A program made the position numbers and the translations under genes. A DNA stretch of 35,110 nucleotides, from NCBI GenBank assembly GCA_024636395.1, contig JAGXHD010000246.1:1-35110 (forward strand), read 5' to 3'. The DNA is from Sulfitobacter sp. (lineage in GTDB: Bacteria > Pseudomonadota > Alphaproteobacteria > Rhodobacterales > Rhodobacteraceae). Under the pieces are notes generated by a model. That model did not search any database. It was given only the letters and a program-made list of their open reading frames with translations, and was not told where the DNA came from. The first letter of the stretch is position 1. Each line of letters starts with the position of its first letter. Below are positions 1-9,533 of the stretch, piece by piece.

Positions 1-74
1 AGATTCTCGCCGTCATAGCTTTTCTGTACGCGATCAAACTCGACAAAGGCGTCGGTGCTTTTTGTATCAGCCAA
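1..74 (-). CDS. ABC transporter ATP-binding protein, N-terminus only (runs off left edge)
   Basis: Reverse strand from a TTG at 74 reads (M)ADTKSTDAFVEFDRVQKSYDGENL, typical of the N-terminus of polyamine/Fe-type ABC ATPases; GGGAG lies upstream. No Walker motifs are visible because of truncation. Confidence 0.55.
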   Translation of the reverse strand, partial: MADTKSTDAFVEFDRVQKSYDGEN

Positions 75-241
75 ATTTATGGCTCCCTGTGGACTTGTTA
101 TGTTCAACACTTGCGAAATGTAAACGCATGCTGGGGTCTGTTTGCAACTCGATAAACCGACATTAGGGCATTTGGCGTCGATTCAAGGCGAATTACCTAC
201 AAAAACCTCTATTTTAGGCAAAGCGCCCGCAAAAAATGCAA

Positions 242-267
242 TCCGGACGCGAATTTACGCGTCCGGA
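242..267 (-). terminator. Rho-independent terminator of the class III aminotransferase
   Basis: Perfect 10-bp inverted repeat TCCGGACGCG-AATTTA-CGCGTCCGGA just after the stop at 277; on the minus strand it is followed by TTGCATTTTTTG. Confidence 0.75.
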
Positions 268-276
268 ATGGTTTGA

Positions 277-1674
277 TCATGATTCCGCTTTGAGCATATT
301 GTCGTCTTTGAGCGCCTTGTAAGTGTCATCGAGCGCCAGTTTTGCGCGGGCGTGGAAAACCTCGATCTCCTCCGGTGTGATCACCAACGGTGGCGAAATG
401 ATCATGCGGTCGCCCACGTGACGCATCACCAGATTATTGGCAAAGCACCGCTCCCGGCACATGAAACCCGCCGTGCCCGTCTCCATCGCAAATTTGGCAC
501 GCGTCTCCTTGTGCGGCGTCAGCGGCAGCGATGCCATCATGCCGCTCACGTTCAGCCCGCCGACCAGCGGATGCTCGGCAAGCTTGTCCAGAACGGCGCG
601 GAACGCGGGTGCGGCCACATTGTTCACGTGGTCGAGAATATTGTCGTCCTGCATGATGCGCAGATTTTCCAGCGCCACAGCCGCACAGACGGGATGGCCG
701 GAATAGGTGTAGCCGTGATTGAACTCGATGGCATTGATCACCTCCGCGATCTCGTCACACACGATCGAGCCGCCGATGGGCACGTAGCCGGAGCTGAGCC
801 CCTTCGCGATGGTCATGATGTGCGGCTTGATCCCCATCGTGGTGGAGCCGAACCAGTTGCCCGTGCGCCCGAAGCCGCAGATCACTTCGTCGGCGATGAT
901 CAGCACATTGTACTTGTCACAGATCCGCTGGATCTCGGGCCAATAGGTGCTGGGTGGCACGATCACACCGCCGGCACCCTGCACCGGCTCCGCGATGAAC
1001 GCGGCGACATGCTCTGCGCCCAGCTCTAGAATCTTCGCTTCCAGCTCCTGCGCGCGCGCAAGGCCGAACTCTTCGGGCGTGTGGCTGCCCCCTTCCGCAT
1101 ACCAGTCGGGCTGCCCGATGTGATGTATGCCTGGGATAGGCATACCACCCTGCGCATGCATATAGGTCATCCCTCCCATGGAGCCGGAGCCCATGGACGA
1201 GCCGTGATAGCCGTTCAGCCGGCTGATGACGTGCGATTTCTCTGGATGGCCCTTCTCGGCCCAATAGACACGCACCATGCGCAGATTGGTGTCATTCGCC
1301 TCTGAGCCGGAACCCGCAAAGAAAACGTGGTTCAACCCCTCGGGCGCCAGCTTTGCCAGCTCCGCGGCCAGCGAGATCGCTGGCGTGTGCGTGGTGTTGA
1401 AAAAGGTATTGTAGAACGGCAGCTCCTTCATCTGGCGCGTTGCCGCGTTCACGAGCTCGTCACGGCCGTAGCCGAGGTTCACACACCACAGGCCCGCCAT
1501 CGCATCAAGAATTTCGTTGCCCTCGCTGTCGCGCAGGTAAATTCCCTTGCCCGACGTGATCACCCGCACGCCGCGCTCTTTCAGCTCGTCGTTCGTGGTG
1601 AACGGATGCATGTGGTGGGCGGCGTCCAGCGCCTGCAATTCTGCGGTTGGCAGATGGTGTGAAACAGTTGTCAT
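277..1674 (-). CDS. Class III pyridoxal-phosphate aminotransferase (putrescine/omega-amino acid:pyruvate type)
   Basis: 465 aa ORF; motifs GSGSEANDTNLRM, IADEVICGFGRTGNWFG, TIAKGLSSGYVPIGG (PLP lysine); next to polyamine transport genes. Confidence 0.9.
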   Translation of the reverse strand: MTTVSHHLPTAELQALDAAHHMHPFTTNDELKERGVRVITSGKGIYLRDSEGNEILDAMAGLWCVNLGYGRDELVNAATRQMKELPFYNTFFNTTHTPAISLAAELAKLAPEGLNHVFFAGSGSEANDTNLRMVRVYWAEKGHPEKSHVISRLNGYHGSSMGSGSMGGMTYMHAQGGMPIPGIHHIGQPDWYAEGGSHTPEEFGLARAQELEAKILELGAEHVAAFIAEPVQGAGGVIVPPSTYWPEIQRICDKYNVLIIADEVICGFGRTGNWFGSTTMGIKPHIMTIAKGLSSGYVPIGGSIVCDEIAEVINAIEFNHGYTYSGHPVCAAVALENLRIMQDDNILDHVNNVAAPAFRAVLDKLAEHPLVGGLNVSGMMASLPLTPHKETRAKFAMETGTAGFMCRERCFANNLVMRHVGDRMIISPPLVITPEEIEVFHARAKLALDDTYKALKDDNMLKAES

Positions 1675-1716
1675 AAAAGGCCCCTATAGGCTAAAGATTG
1701 GCTGACCTTAAAATAT

Positions 1717-1848
1717 GATCAAATTCCTGCGCGGTCAATCAGACAGCCGCACCATTCCCCCATCTGGGCGATCAATTTTTGCGCAGAAATCGCGCGGAAC
1801 GGGTCCCGGTGATATGAATCGCCTTGGCAAGGCGCGCAAAATTTGGTC
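1717..1848. promoter_or_regulatory. Divergent promoter region with three copies of a GATCAAwTTyyTGCGC element
   Basis: 1717-1732 (+) GATCAAATTCCTGCGC; 1770-1784 (+) GATCAATTTTTGCGC; 1834-1848 (-) GACCAAATTTTGCGC. Confidence 0.5.
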
Positions 1849-1900
1849 ACCCTTACTGCAATGCCGGAGAAAACCGGCTGTCACTTGTGGGAGCTTCATA

Positions 1901-2986
1901 ATGTTTAAAACACTTTTTGCCAGTACGGCGGCTGCAGCGCTGATGACGGGCGCCGCGTTGGCCAACGAAGTTCGGGTCTACAACTGGTCCGATTACATCG
2001 ACGAGTCGCTGCTGGCCAAATTCGAGGAAGAAACCGGCATAGACCTCATCTATGACGTGTTCGACAGCAACGAAGTGCTGGAGACTAAAATGCTCGCGGG
2101 TGGTTCGGGGTATGACGTGGTTGTACCCTCCGGCACGTTCCTCCAGCGCCAGATCACCGCAGGCGCGTTCCAGAAGCTCGATACGTCCAAACTGCCCAAC
2201 ATCGAGAACATGTGGGACGTCGTGGAGAGCCGGACAGAGCAGTATGACCCCGACAACGCCTACTCGATCAACTACATGTGGGGCACCACGGGGATTGGCG
2301 CGAATGTGGGCAAAGTGCGCGAAATTCTCGGTGAGGATGCACCGATCGACTCGCTGGAACTGGTCCTCAACCCCGACAACATGTCCAAGCTGGCCGATTG
2401 CGGCGTGCACTTCCTCGATGCCCCCGCAGAGATGATGCCGATGGCGCTGAAATACATCGGCGAGGATCCTGACAGCAAAGACCCCGAAGTGCTCGCAAAG
2501 GGCGAAGAGGTCATGATGCAGATCCGCCCCTATATCCAGAAGTTCCACAGCTCTGAATATATCAACGCGCTTGCCAACGGCGATATCTGCGTCGCGGTCG
2601 GCTGGTCAGGTGATATCCTTCAGGCGCGGGACCGTGCGGCCGAAGCCGATAACGGGGTAGAGATCGCCTATCATGCACCCAAAGAAGGTGCGCAGATGTG
2701 GTTTGACCAGATGGCCATTCCCGTCGACGCGCCAAACGTCGAGAACGCGCACATCTTCCTGAACTTCATTATGGATGCGCAAAATATGGCGGCGGCGTCA
2801 AACTATGTCTATTACGCCAACGGCAACAAGGCATCGCAGGAGTATCTTGTAGAGGACGTGATCGGTGATCCGGCCATCTATCCCGACGAGGCGACGCTGA
2901 ACAATCTGTTCACCACCACGCCCTACGAGCCAAAAGTGCAGCGCGTCGTGACGCGCAGCTGGACCAAGATCAAATCCGGTACCTAA
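1901..2986 (+). CDS. potF: Polyamine ABC transporter substrate-binding protein (PotF-like)
   Basis: Start MFKTLFASTAAAALMTGAALANEVRVYNWSDYIDESLL: signal peptide plus the YNWSDYI motif of PotD/PotF proteins. The track ORF begins further upstream, but ATG 1901 fits the signal peptide. Confidence 0.88.
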   Translation: MFKTLFASTAAAALMTGAALANEVRVYNWSDYIDESLLAKFEEETGIDLIYDVFDSNEVLETKMLAGGSGYDVVVPSGTFLQRQITAGAFQKLDTSKLPNIENMWDVVESRTEQYDPDNAYSINYMWGTTGIGANVGKVREILGEDAPIDSLELVLNPDNMSKLADCGVHFLDAPAEMMPMALKYIGEDPDSKDPEVLAKGEEVMMQIRPYIQKFHSSEYINALANGDICVAVGWSGDILQARDRAAEADNGVEIAYHAPKEGAQMWFDQMAIPVDAPNVENAHIFLNFIMDAQNMAAASNYVYYANGNKASQEYLVEDVIGDPAIYPDEATLNNLFTTTPYEPKVQRVVTRSWTKIKSGT

Positions 2987-3002
2987 AACGCGGTGATCGA
3001 AA

Positions 3003-3026
3003 GGACAGGGCCGCATGGCCCTGTCC
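3003..3026 (+). promoter_or_regulatory. Intercistronic stem-loop between potF-like and potG-like genes
   Basis: Perfect 10-bp inverted repeat GGACAGGGCC-GCAT-GGCCCTGTCC in a 69-nt gap, with no U-tract directly after it. Confidence 0.7.
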
Positions 3027-3055
3027 CATCTGCCTTCATTTAACGGGGTGATCTT

Positions 3056-4204
3056 GTGGCGAAACCAAAACCGGATACCTGGGACAATCAGTTTGCTCCC
3101 TGGGACAACCCGAACGAAAAGCCGCTGATCCGGTTCAAGGACGTGACCAAACGGTTCGGTGATTTCGTCGCGATCGACAGTCTGAGCCAGGACATCTACG
3201 AGAAAGAATTCTTTGCGCTGCTCGGCCCGTCCGGCTGCGGTAAAACCACGATGATGCGCATGCTCGCAGGCTTCGAGAACGTTTCGAGTGGCTCCATCGA
3301 GCTTGCCGGTCAGGACATTGCAAATGTGCCGCCCAACAAGCGCGCCGTGAATATGATGTTCCAGTCCTACGCGTTGTTTCCGCATCTGAGCGTTTACGAA
3401 AATATCGCCTTCGGCTTGCGCCGCGACAAATTCCCGAAAGACAAACTCGACGCCCGCGTGGCCGAAATGCTCAAGCTGACGCGGCTGGAGAAATTCGGGC
3501 GCCGTAAGCCGCACCAGATTTCGGGTGGCCAGCGCCAGCGTGTGGCGCTCGCCCGCAGCCTTGCCAAAGGGCCCAAGCTGCTGCTTCTAGACGAGCCTCT
3601 GGGCGCGCTCGACAAGAAGCTGCGACAGGAGACCCAGTTCGAGCTAATGGACATTCAGGAAACCACCGGCACCACCTTCGTGATCGTCACCCACGATCAG
3701 GAAGAAGCGATGACCGTCGCCAGCCGCGTGGCCGTGATGGACGAAGGGCGCATTATTCAGGTCGCCACTCCCGGTGGCATCTACGAGGCGCCCAATTCCG
3801 TCTACGTTGCCGATTTCATCGGCGATGTAAACATCATCAAAGGCACCGCAAAACCGGCGGGCCCTGATCAGTATTTCGTCGACTGGGGCGTCAATCAGGC
3901 GCCTATTCTGGCCACCTCCGACCGGCCGTTCACGGACGGGCAGGAATGCCATCTCGCCATTCGCCCCGAGAAAATCTCCATCACCAAGGCAAAGCCCGAT
4001 GAGGCGGAGAACGCGGTGCAGGGCAAGGTCCTCGACATTGCCTATCTTGGAAACCTCAGCACATACCATGTTGAGCTTCCGGGCGGACAGATCATCAAGG
4101 CACAAACCGCCAACACCCGCCGCCTTTCGCGCCGGGACATTACTTGGGAAGATCCCGTCTGGATCCGCTGGAACGCCACGGCCGGCGTGTTGCTGGAGCG
4201 CTGA
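3056..4204 (+). CDS. potG: Polyamine ABC transporter ATP-binding protein (PotG/PotA-like)
   Basis: GTG start; Walker A LLGPSGCGKTT, signature SGGQRQRVALARSL, Walker B LLLLDEPLGALD, C-terminal TOBE-like region. Confidence 0.92.
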   Translation: MAKPKPDTWDNQFAPWDNPNEKPLIRFKDVTKRFGDFVAIDSLSQDIYEKEFFALLGPSGCGKTTMMRMLAGFENVSSGSIELAGQDIANVPPNKRAVNMMFQSYALFPHLSVYENIAFGLRRDKFPKDKLDARVAEMLKLTRLEKFGRRKPHQISGGQRQRVALARSLAKGPKLLLLDEPLGALDKKLRQETQFELMDIQETTGTTFVIVTHDQEEAMTVASRVAVMDEGRIIQVATPGGIYEAPNSVYVADFIGDVNIIKGTAKPAGPDQYFVDWGVNQAPILATSDRPFTDGQECHLAIRPEKISITKAKPDEAENAVQGKVLDIAYLGNLSTYHVELPGGQIIKAQTANTRRLSRRDITWEDPVWIRWNATAGVLLER

Positions 4205-4283
4205 CGGTGGTTATCAGTAGATTATTCAAAAACACGAACGTTTCGCTCGAGAAACATCGGGCATTCTTTCAGGCCCCCCTCTG

Positions 4284-5159
4284 ATGCGCCGCTTCGCCCT
4301 CATCGCACTGCCCTATACGTGGCTGCTGGCGCTCTTTCTCGTGCCCTTCCTGATCGTTTTCAAGATTTCCCTCTCGGACATCGCCCTCGCAATCCCGCCC
4401 TATACGCCCACGATCAAGGATGGTTTCAGCGCGCTGATCCGCGGCCTCGATTTCGAGAACTTCATCTTTCTGACCACCGATGATCTCTACTACAAAGCCT
4501 ATATCAGCAGCCTGCAGATCGCTTTGATCTCGACGTCTCTGACGCTGCTTGTCGGCTATCCGATGGCCTATGGGATGGCCCGCGCGCCGGCCGAATGGCG
4601 CGCCACGCTAATGATGCTGGTGATCCTGCCGTTCTGGACCTCGTTTTTGATCCGCGTCTATGCGTGGATTGGCATCCTGAGCAACGAAGGGTTCCTCAAC
4701 CAGTTTTTGCTGTGGACCGGCCTGATCTCTACGCCGCTGACGATCCTAAACACCAATACCGCCGTCTACATCGGTATCGTCTACACCTATCTGCCGTTCA
4801 TGATCCTGCCGATCTATGCCGCGCTGGACCGGCTGGATGACAGCCTCATTGAGGCCGCAGAAGATCTCGGTTGCTCGCGCCTCTCCGCCTTCTGGCTGGT
4901 GACAGTGCCGCTCTCGAAAAACGGGATCATAGCGGGCTGCTTTCTTGTGTTCATCCCCGCGCTGGGTGAATTTGTGATCCCCTCGCTGCTCGGCGGATCT
5001 GGCACGCTGATGATCGGTAAAGTGCTCTTTGAAGAATTCTTCAACAATCGCGATTGGCCGGTGGCCAGCGCCGTGGCCGTGATCCTGCTGCTGATCCTGA
5101 TCGTGCCCATCGTGCTCTTCCAGCGCAATCAGCAAAAGCAGGCGGAGGCGGACACATGA
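4284..5159 (+). CDS. potH: Polyamine ABC transporter permease (PotH-like)
   Basis: Multi-TM protein with EAAEDLGCSRLSAFWLVTVPLSKNGI permease motif. Confidence 0.88.
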   Translation: MRRFALIALPYTWLLALFLVPFLIVFKISLSDIALAIPPYTPTIKDGFSALIRGLDFENFIFLTTDDLYYKAYISSLQIALISTSLTLLVGYPMAYGMARAPAEWRATLMMLVILPFWTSFLIRVYAWIGILSNEGFLNQFLLWTGLISTPLTILNTNTAVYIGIVYTYLPFMILPIYAALDRLDDSLIEAAEDLGCSRLSAFWLVTVPLSKNGIIAGCFLVFIPALGEFVIPSLLGGSGTLMIGKVLFEEFFNNRDWPVASAVAVILLLILIVPIVLFQRNQQKQAEADT

Positions 5160-5974
5160 AACGCCTGAGCACCTTCAACGTCACAAGCCTGACCTTCGGC
5201 TTTGCGTTCCTCTACCTCCCAATGCTTCTGCTCGTGATCTACAGTTTCAATTCTTCACGCCTCGTCACAGTCTGGGCAGGGTTCTCTACCCAGTGGTACG
5301 GCGAGTTGCTGCGCGACGAGGCATTCCTGAGCGCTGCATGGATCACCATTAAAGTCGCCGTGATGTCCTCTACGCTCGCCACGATCCTGGGGACCATGGC
5401 GGCCTATGTGTTGGTCAACTCCGGTAAATTCTTCGGACGCACCCTATTTTCCGGCATGATCTACGCGCCGCTTGTGATGCCCGAAGTCATAACCGGCCTG
5501 TCGCTGCTGCTGCTCTTCATCGGCATCGGGCTTGACCGCGGGATCCTCACTATCGTGCTGGCCCACACCACATTCGCGATGTGTTTCGTCTCGGTCGTGG
5601 TCTCCTCGCGCCTCGTCAGTTTCGACCGCTCGCTTGAAGAGGCCGCTCTCGATCTGGGGTGCACCCGCTTCGATGCGTTCCGCCTCGTGACGCTGCCGAT
5701 CATCGCACCTGCGGTCATTTCTGGCTGGCTTCTGGCGTTCACGCTCAGCCTCGATGATCTCGTAATCGCGTCCTTCGTCTCCGGCCCGTCCTCAACCACC
5801 CTCCCGATCAAGATCTGGAGTTCTGTGCGGCTGGGCGTCACCCCGGAGATCAACGCGCTTTCGACCCTGATGATCGGGATTGTAACCATCGGTGTGATTA
5901 CAGCATCGCTCATTTCAAAACGCAGCGCTGTGCGCGCGCAAAAGGATGCACAGGCCGCAGAGCGCTCCGCGTGA
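5156..5974 (+). CDS. potI: Polyamine ABC transporter permease (PotI-like)
   Basis: ATG at 5156 overlaps the potH stop (ATGA); EAALDLGCTRFDAFRLVTLPIIAPAVISG motif. Confidence 0.87.
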   Translation: MKRLSTFNVTSLTFGFAFLYLPMLLLVIYSFNSSRLVTVWAGFSTQWYGELLRDEAFLSAAWITIKVAVMSSTLATILGTMAAYVLVNSGKFFGRTLFSGMIYAPLVMPEVITGLSLLLLFIGIGLDRGILTIVLAHTTFAMCFVSVVVSSRLVSFDRSLEEAALDLGCTRFDAFRLVTLPIIAPAVISGWLLAFTLSLDDLVIASFVSGPSSTTLPIKIWSSVRLGVTPEINALSTLMIGIVTIGVITASLISKRSAVRAQKDAQAAERSA

Positions 5975-7299
5975 AACGCTTGTTCGGCGCCTATGCCTAT
6001 GGTGAGGGTCCGCGCGAGGGCTGCTGGTGGGATGCCACGGCGGACATTCCCGCATATCCTCCCTGCGCTGACAGTGCGCGCACGGATGTCGCGATCATAG
6101 GCGCGGGGTTTACCGGGCTGTCCGCCGCCCTGCATCTCGCGCGTGCGGGGGTGTCCGTGACCGTGTTCGAGGCGGAACGAGTCGGCTGGGGTGCTTCGGG
6201 GCGCAACGGCGGGTTTTGTTGCCTGGGTGGCGGCATGCTGGGCGATGCGGCGCTCGATAGCCGCTTTGGCGCGGGCGGGCGAATCGCGTTCAGGCGCAGC
6301 GAACTGGCTGCGATAGGGCTTGTTGAGCGTATCATCGGCGAAGCAGAACTGGACGTCGATCGCCATTCCGATGGCGAGACGATCCTCGCGCACCGCCCCA
6401 AAGACTGCGCTGCATTGATGGCGGAGGCCGCCCGGCTTGCGGAAAACTATGGCGTCAGCCACCAGATGCACAGCACAGCCGACCTCGCGGACCATGGCAT
6501 GGCGGGTCCGTTCCACGGAGCGCTGACGATCAATGCAGGGTTTGCGCTTAACCCGCGCAAATATCTGCGTGGGCTTGCCGCAGCCGCCACCGCATCAGGC
6601 GCGCGGCTGCACGAGGGCAGCGCCGTGACAAGTCTCGAGAAGGGCAAGGACGGCTGGTGCCTGCAAACAAGCGGCCACTTGGTGCAGGCCGATCAGGTGA
6701 TCGTGGCGAGCAATGGATATTCCTCGGAGGATCTCCCCGACTGGCTGGCAGCGCGGTATCTCCCGAGCCAGTCGAACGTCATCGTGACCCGTCCCTTGAT
6801 GCCATCCGAGCTTGAAGCCGCAGGATGGACGAGCCGTCAGATGGCGTATGATACGCGCAATCTACTGCATTATTTCCGGCTGATGCCGGACAACAGGTTC
6901 CTTTTCGGGATGCGCGGGGGCGTGTTTACCGGCGCACGGGCTGAAGAGCGCGCAAGGGCGCGGATCCGCGCTGATTTCGATGCGATGTTCCCCGCATGGC
7001 GGGGAGTTGAAACCACGCACAGCTGGTCAGGGATGGTGTGTCTCGCGCGCGACAGGCTTCCCTTCGTCGGCGCGGTGCCTGCACAGGAAGGCCTTTGGGT
7101 TGGCCTGTGCTACCATGGCAACGGCGTTGCCATGGGCAGCTACGGCGGCGCGCTTCTCGCGGAGCTCGTGCAGGGGCGCGTACCCGATATGCCCTATCCC
7201 AACGCTCTACGTGCGCCGCTGCGGCGATTTGAGTTGGGCCGTTGGCGCCGGGCAGTGATGCCTTTTGCTTACGGCGCCTTCATGCTGGCAGACCGCTAG
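5971..7299 (+). CDS. FAD-dependent oxidoreductase, gamma-glutamylputrescine oxidase (PuuB/OrdL)-like
   Basis: GTGA overlap with potI stop; Rossmann motif DVAIIGAGFTGLSAALHLARAGVSVTVFEAERVGWGASGRNGGF. Confidence 0.85.
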   Translation: MKRLFGAYAYGEGPREGCWWDATADIPAYPPCADSARTDVAIIGAGFTGLSAALHLARAGVSVTVFEAERVGWGASGRNGGFCCLGGGMLGDAALDSRFGAGGRIAFRRSELAAIGLVERIIGEAELDVDRHSDGETILAHRPKDCAALMAEAARLAENYGVSHQMHSTADLADHGMAGPFHGALTINAGFALNPRKYLRGLAAAATASGARLHEGSAVTSLEKGKDGWCLQTSGHLVQADQVIVASNGYSSEDLPDWLAARYLPSQSNVIVTRPLMPSELEAAGWTSRQMAYDTRNLLHYFRLMPDNRFLFGMRGGVFTGARAEERARARIRADFDAMFPAWRGVETTHSWSGMVCLARDRLPFVGAVPAQEGLWVGLCYHGNGVAMGSYGGALLAELVQGRVPDMPYPNALRAPLRRFELGRWRRAVMPFAYGAFMLADR

Positions 7300-7970
7300 C
7301 TGCCCGCGCGCAACGCCGTGATCTCATGCGCCGCAACGGCGGTACCGCCCTCGAAAATGACTTGGGCTTCATTGCCGATGTTTTGCACTTCGACGATGCG
7401 CGCGTAGGTATCCGCCCGTGATGAGGGCAGGGCAATTCCGTTCACACCGGTTGCCTCAATCTCGAATCGGTAGAGCCCTGGTGTGACAGCCTGGCCGTTT
7501 TGCTGGACGCCCGCCCAGAGCACCGGATCGGAGGAGACAGAAAGCGCGCCGCGGTCCACCTCACGCCCCTGCGAATCATAGACGACAAGCTCCATCGCTT
7601 GCGCCCCGACGGGCGGCGTGGGCAGGACCGTAATGGGCGTATTGTCAAAGGGGACTGCCGCGGACGTGCGCCCCTCCATCCCGATCCAGCCGGCCAGTTG
7701 TCCCATATTGCCGCTGCTGAGCTGCGTTGCCAGCGCGGTGAGCAGGTCATTCGACAGCACCTGTTGCTCGACCATCTAGAATTGGGCGAGCTGTGCGGCA
7801 TATTCCGAACTGTCTAGCGGCTCCAGCGGATCCTGATATTTGGCCTGCGTCGTGAGCATCTTGATGAACGTCTCGAAATCGGACGACAAAACGGCCTTTG
7901 CCTGTGGAGAGGAGGCCGCAGCGCCCGAAACGCTTGCTGTGGCGGAGGAAGAGAGGGTTGGGGAAATCAT
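7296..7970 (-). pseudogene. flgD: Flagellar hook-capping protein FlgD interrupted by an in-frame TAG (7776-7778)
   Basis: N-half 7776-7970 ends ...TTQAKYQDPLEPLDSSEYAAQLAQF*; C-half 7296-7775 starts MVEQQVLSNDLLTALATQLSSGNMGQLAGW in the same frame with no gap. Together they rebuild a normal FlgD (AQF-[S/T]-xVEQQ region). Confidence 0.85.
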
Positions 7971-7979
7971 GAGGGCTCC

Positions 7980-9533
7980 TTACAAGCGAACATCGACGCC
8001 GCGCGCCGGCGCCGCATCAAGATGGATTATGGTAGATTCATCGGGCGTGGCAGTCGCCTGCTGGCCGCCGGATGAAGGGTCACCGCCCGAACCAGAACCT
8101 GCATGATCGCCAGAGTCGGCCCCTTGCCCGAAGGCAAAGCTGATCGACTCGTAGCCCATGCTTTTGAAGGTCTGGCCAAGCTGGTCGATATGCCGACGCA
8201 TCAGATCAAGCGTTTCTGGCCGCTCTGCAATGATGCTGACCGTGATGGCACCATCCTCCGCGACGACGGACATCCGGACACGGCCAAGCTCCTGCGGCGA
8301 GAGGGCGATCTCGGTGGGCCGGTGGGCCGCCTGCGCCATCACGTCGACCAGTTGCCGAGCGATATGGGGGGTTAGATCAGCCCGAAGGCCCGTTGTGCCG
8401 GTCGGCGGTATGGCTGCGCGCGCCGTATCCCAATTGAAAACCTCTGGCGTGTCCGAGGAGGCCAGCAAAGAATGAGCCCCCTCGATTTTGCTTTGGATAT
8501 CTGTCGTGAAACTGCCTGCGTCGGCCTTTACCAAAGTTAGACCGGACGGACTAGCAGGCTGCGGTGTGGTCGGATTTGAAGGAGGTGCGATGGTTTGATT
8601 GAGCTCTCGCGGCGCACCTATGTCACCTGCCGAGCGTTGCAGCTGCGGCTCTGGCGCGGGCTTGGATCTGGCGGCTTTGTGAAGCCGCGCCGCTTCGCCA
8701 AGTGCAGCCTCCTTATCCGTCATCATGGGCTTTTCAGTGCTATTTGTGGCCAAATGCAGAAAGGTCTGCCCAACGATTTGCGCAAAAGAGGAGGCCGCAC
8801 GCGCGGGGGGAGTGTTCTGCAGGGCTGATGCGTCTCCTGTCGAAGCAAGTGCCGCGCTTGACTGTGCGCTCCCCGAGATCCCTTCCGCAGTTACTCCACC
8901 GTCTGGAACAGAGGGCACCGCTTGTAGTGGCGTCGTTCCTGATCCTGAGGGGAGCGTCAGGGCGGATTTCTGCTCGTACTCTGGCTTGGCCTCGATGGTC
9001 GCTTCAGGAAGCCCTGTGCCCCTGCGCATTTGTCCAAAGATGGCACCGTCAGTACCGTTCTCGTCCAACGTCTCCGTTCCTTCCGAGGGCATTGTCATTT
9101 TGGCATCTGTAATGGAATGTGGTGTTGCAAAAGGTGCCGCACCGCTGTTGTTGGAGGATTGTCGCGTGTCAGATCCAGCGGAAACCGGAGCCTGCGCAGA
9201 CCTTGGAAATTCTGTCTTTTCAGCAGCAAACCGGTCTGACTGAGCCCTCTCGCCTCCGTTTGGTTCGGCTGTGGCAGTGCTGCCGACGGAGACGGCACGC
9301 GCGTCTTCACGCGGCCCGTTTTGCTGTTCCGCTCCTGACGCGGTATCTGCTGTGGGCATCTGATCGGGCATTCCTGCAAAGAGCGCGGCAAACTCAGACT
9401 GGTCGTTTCTGGGTCGCCGGGAATCCTGTGATGCTGTGCCTTGCTTTTCCAGGGCGGATTGAGCGGGCACTCCCAAGGCGAGATTAACAGTGGCCTTTGC
9501 GGATTGACCGATATGTCCAACGGGAAAATTCAT
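7980..9533 (-). CDS. fliK: Flagellar hook-length control protein FliK
   Basis: Low-complexity polar N-terminus and C-terminal Flg_hook domain PTEIALSPQELGRVRMSVVAEDGAITVSIIAERPETLDLMRRHIDQL. Confidence 0.88.
   Translation of the reverse strand: MNFPVGHIGQSAKATVNLALGVPAQSALEKQGTASQDSRRPRNDQSEFAALFAGMPDQMPTADTASGAEQQNGPREDARAVSVGSTATAEPNGGERAQSDRFAAEKTEFPRSAQAPVSAGSDTRQSSNNSGAAPFATPHSITDAKMTMPSEGTETLDENGTDGAIFGQMRRGTGLPEATIEAKPEYEQKSALTLPSGSGTTPLQAVPSVPDGGVTAEGISGSAQSSAALASTGDASALQNTPPARAASSFAQIVGQTFLHLATNSTEKPMMTDKEAALGEAARLHKAARSKPAPEPQLQRSAGDIGAPRELNQTIAPPSNPTTPQPASPSGLTLVKADAGSFTTDIQSKIEGAHSLLASSDTPEVFNWDTARAAIPPTGTTGLRADLTPHIARQLVDVMAQAAHRPTEIALSPQELGRVRMSVVAEDGAITVSIIAERPETLDLMRRHIDQLGQTFKSMGYESISFAFGQGADSGDHAGSGSGGDPSSGGQQATATPDESTIIHLDAAPARGVDVRL

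Noticed and set aside
352-1029. 225-aa plus-strand ORF inside the class III aminotransferase
   Set aside because: Antisense shadow of a well-supported gene; H/R-rich composition.
5461-6516. 351-aa minus-strand ORF across potI and the PuuB-like gene
   Set aside because: Spans two clear genes on the opposite strand; no recognisable domain; shadow ORF.
8725-9243. 172-aa plus-strand ORF inside fliK
   Set aside because: Antisense to the low-complexity part of FliK; no family signature.
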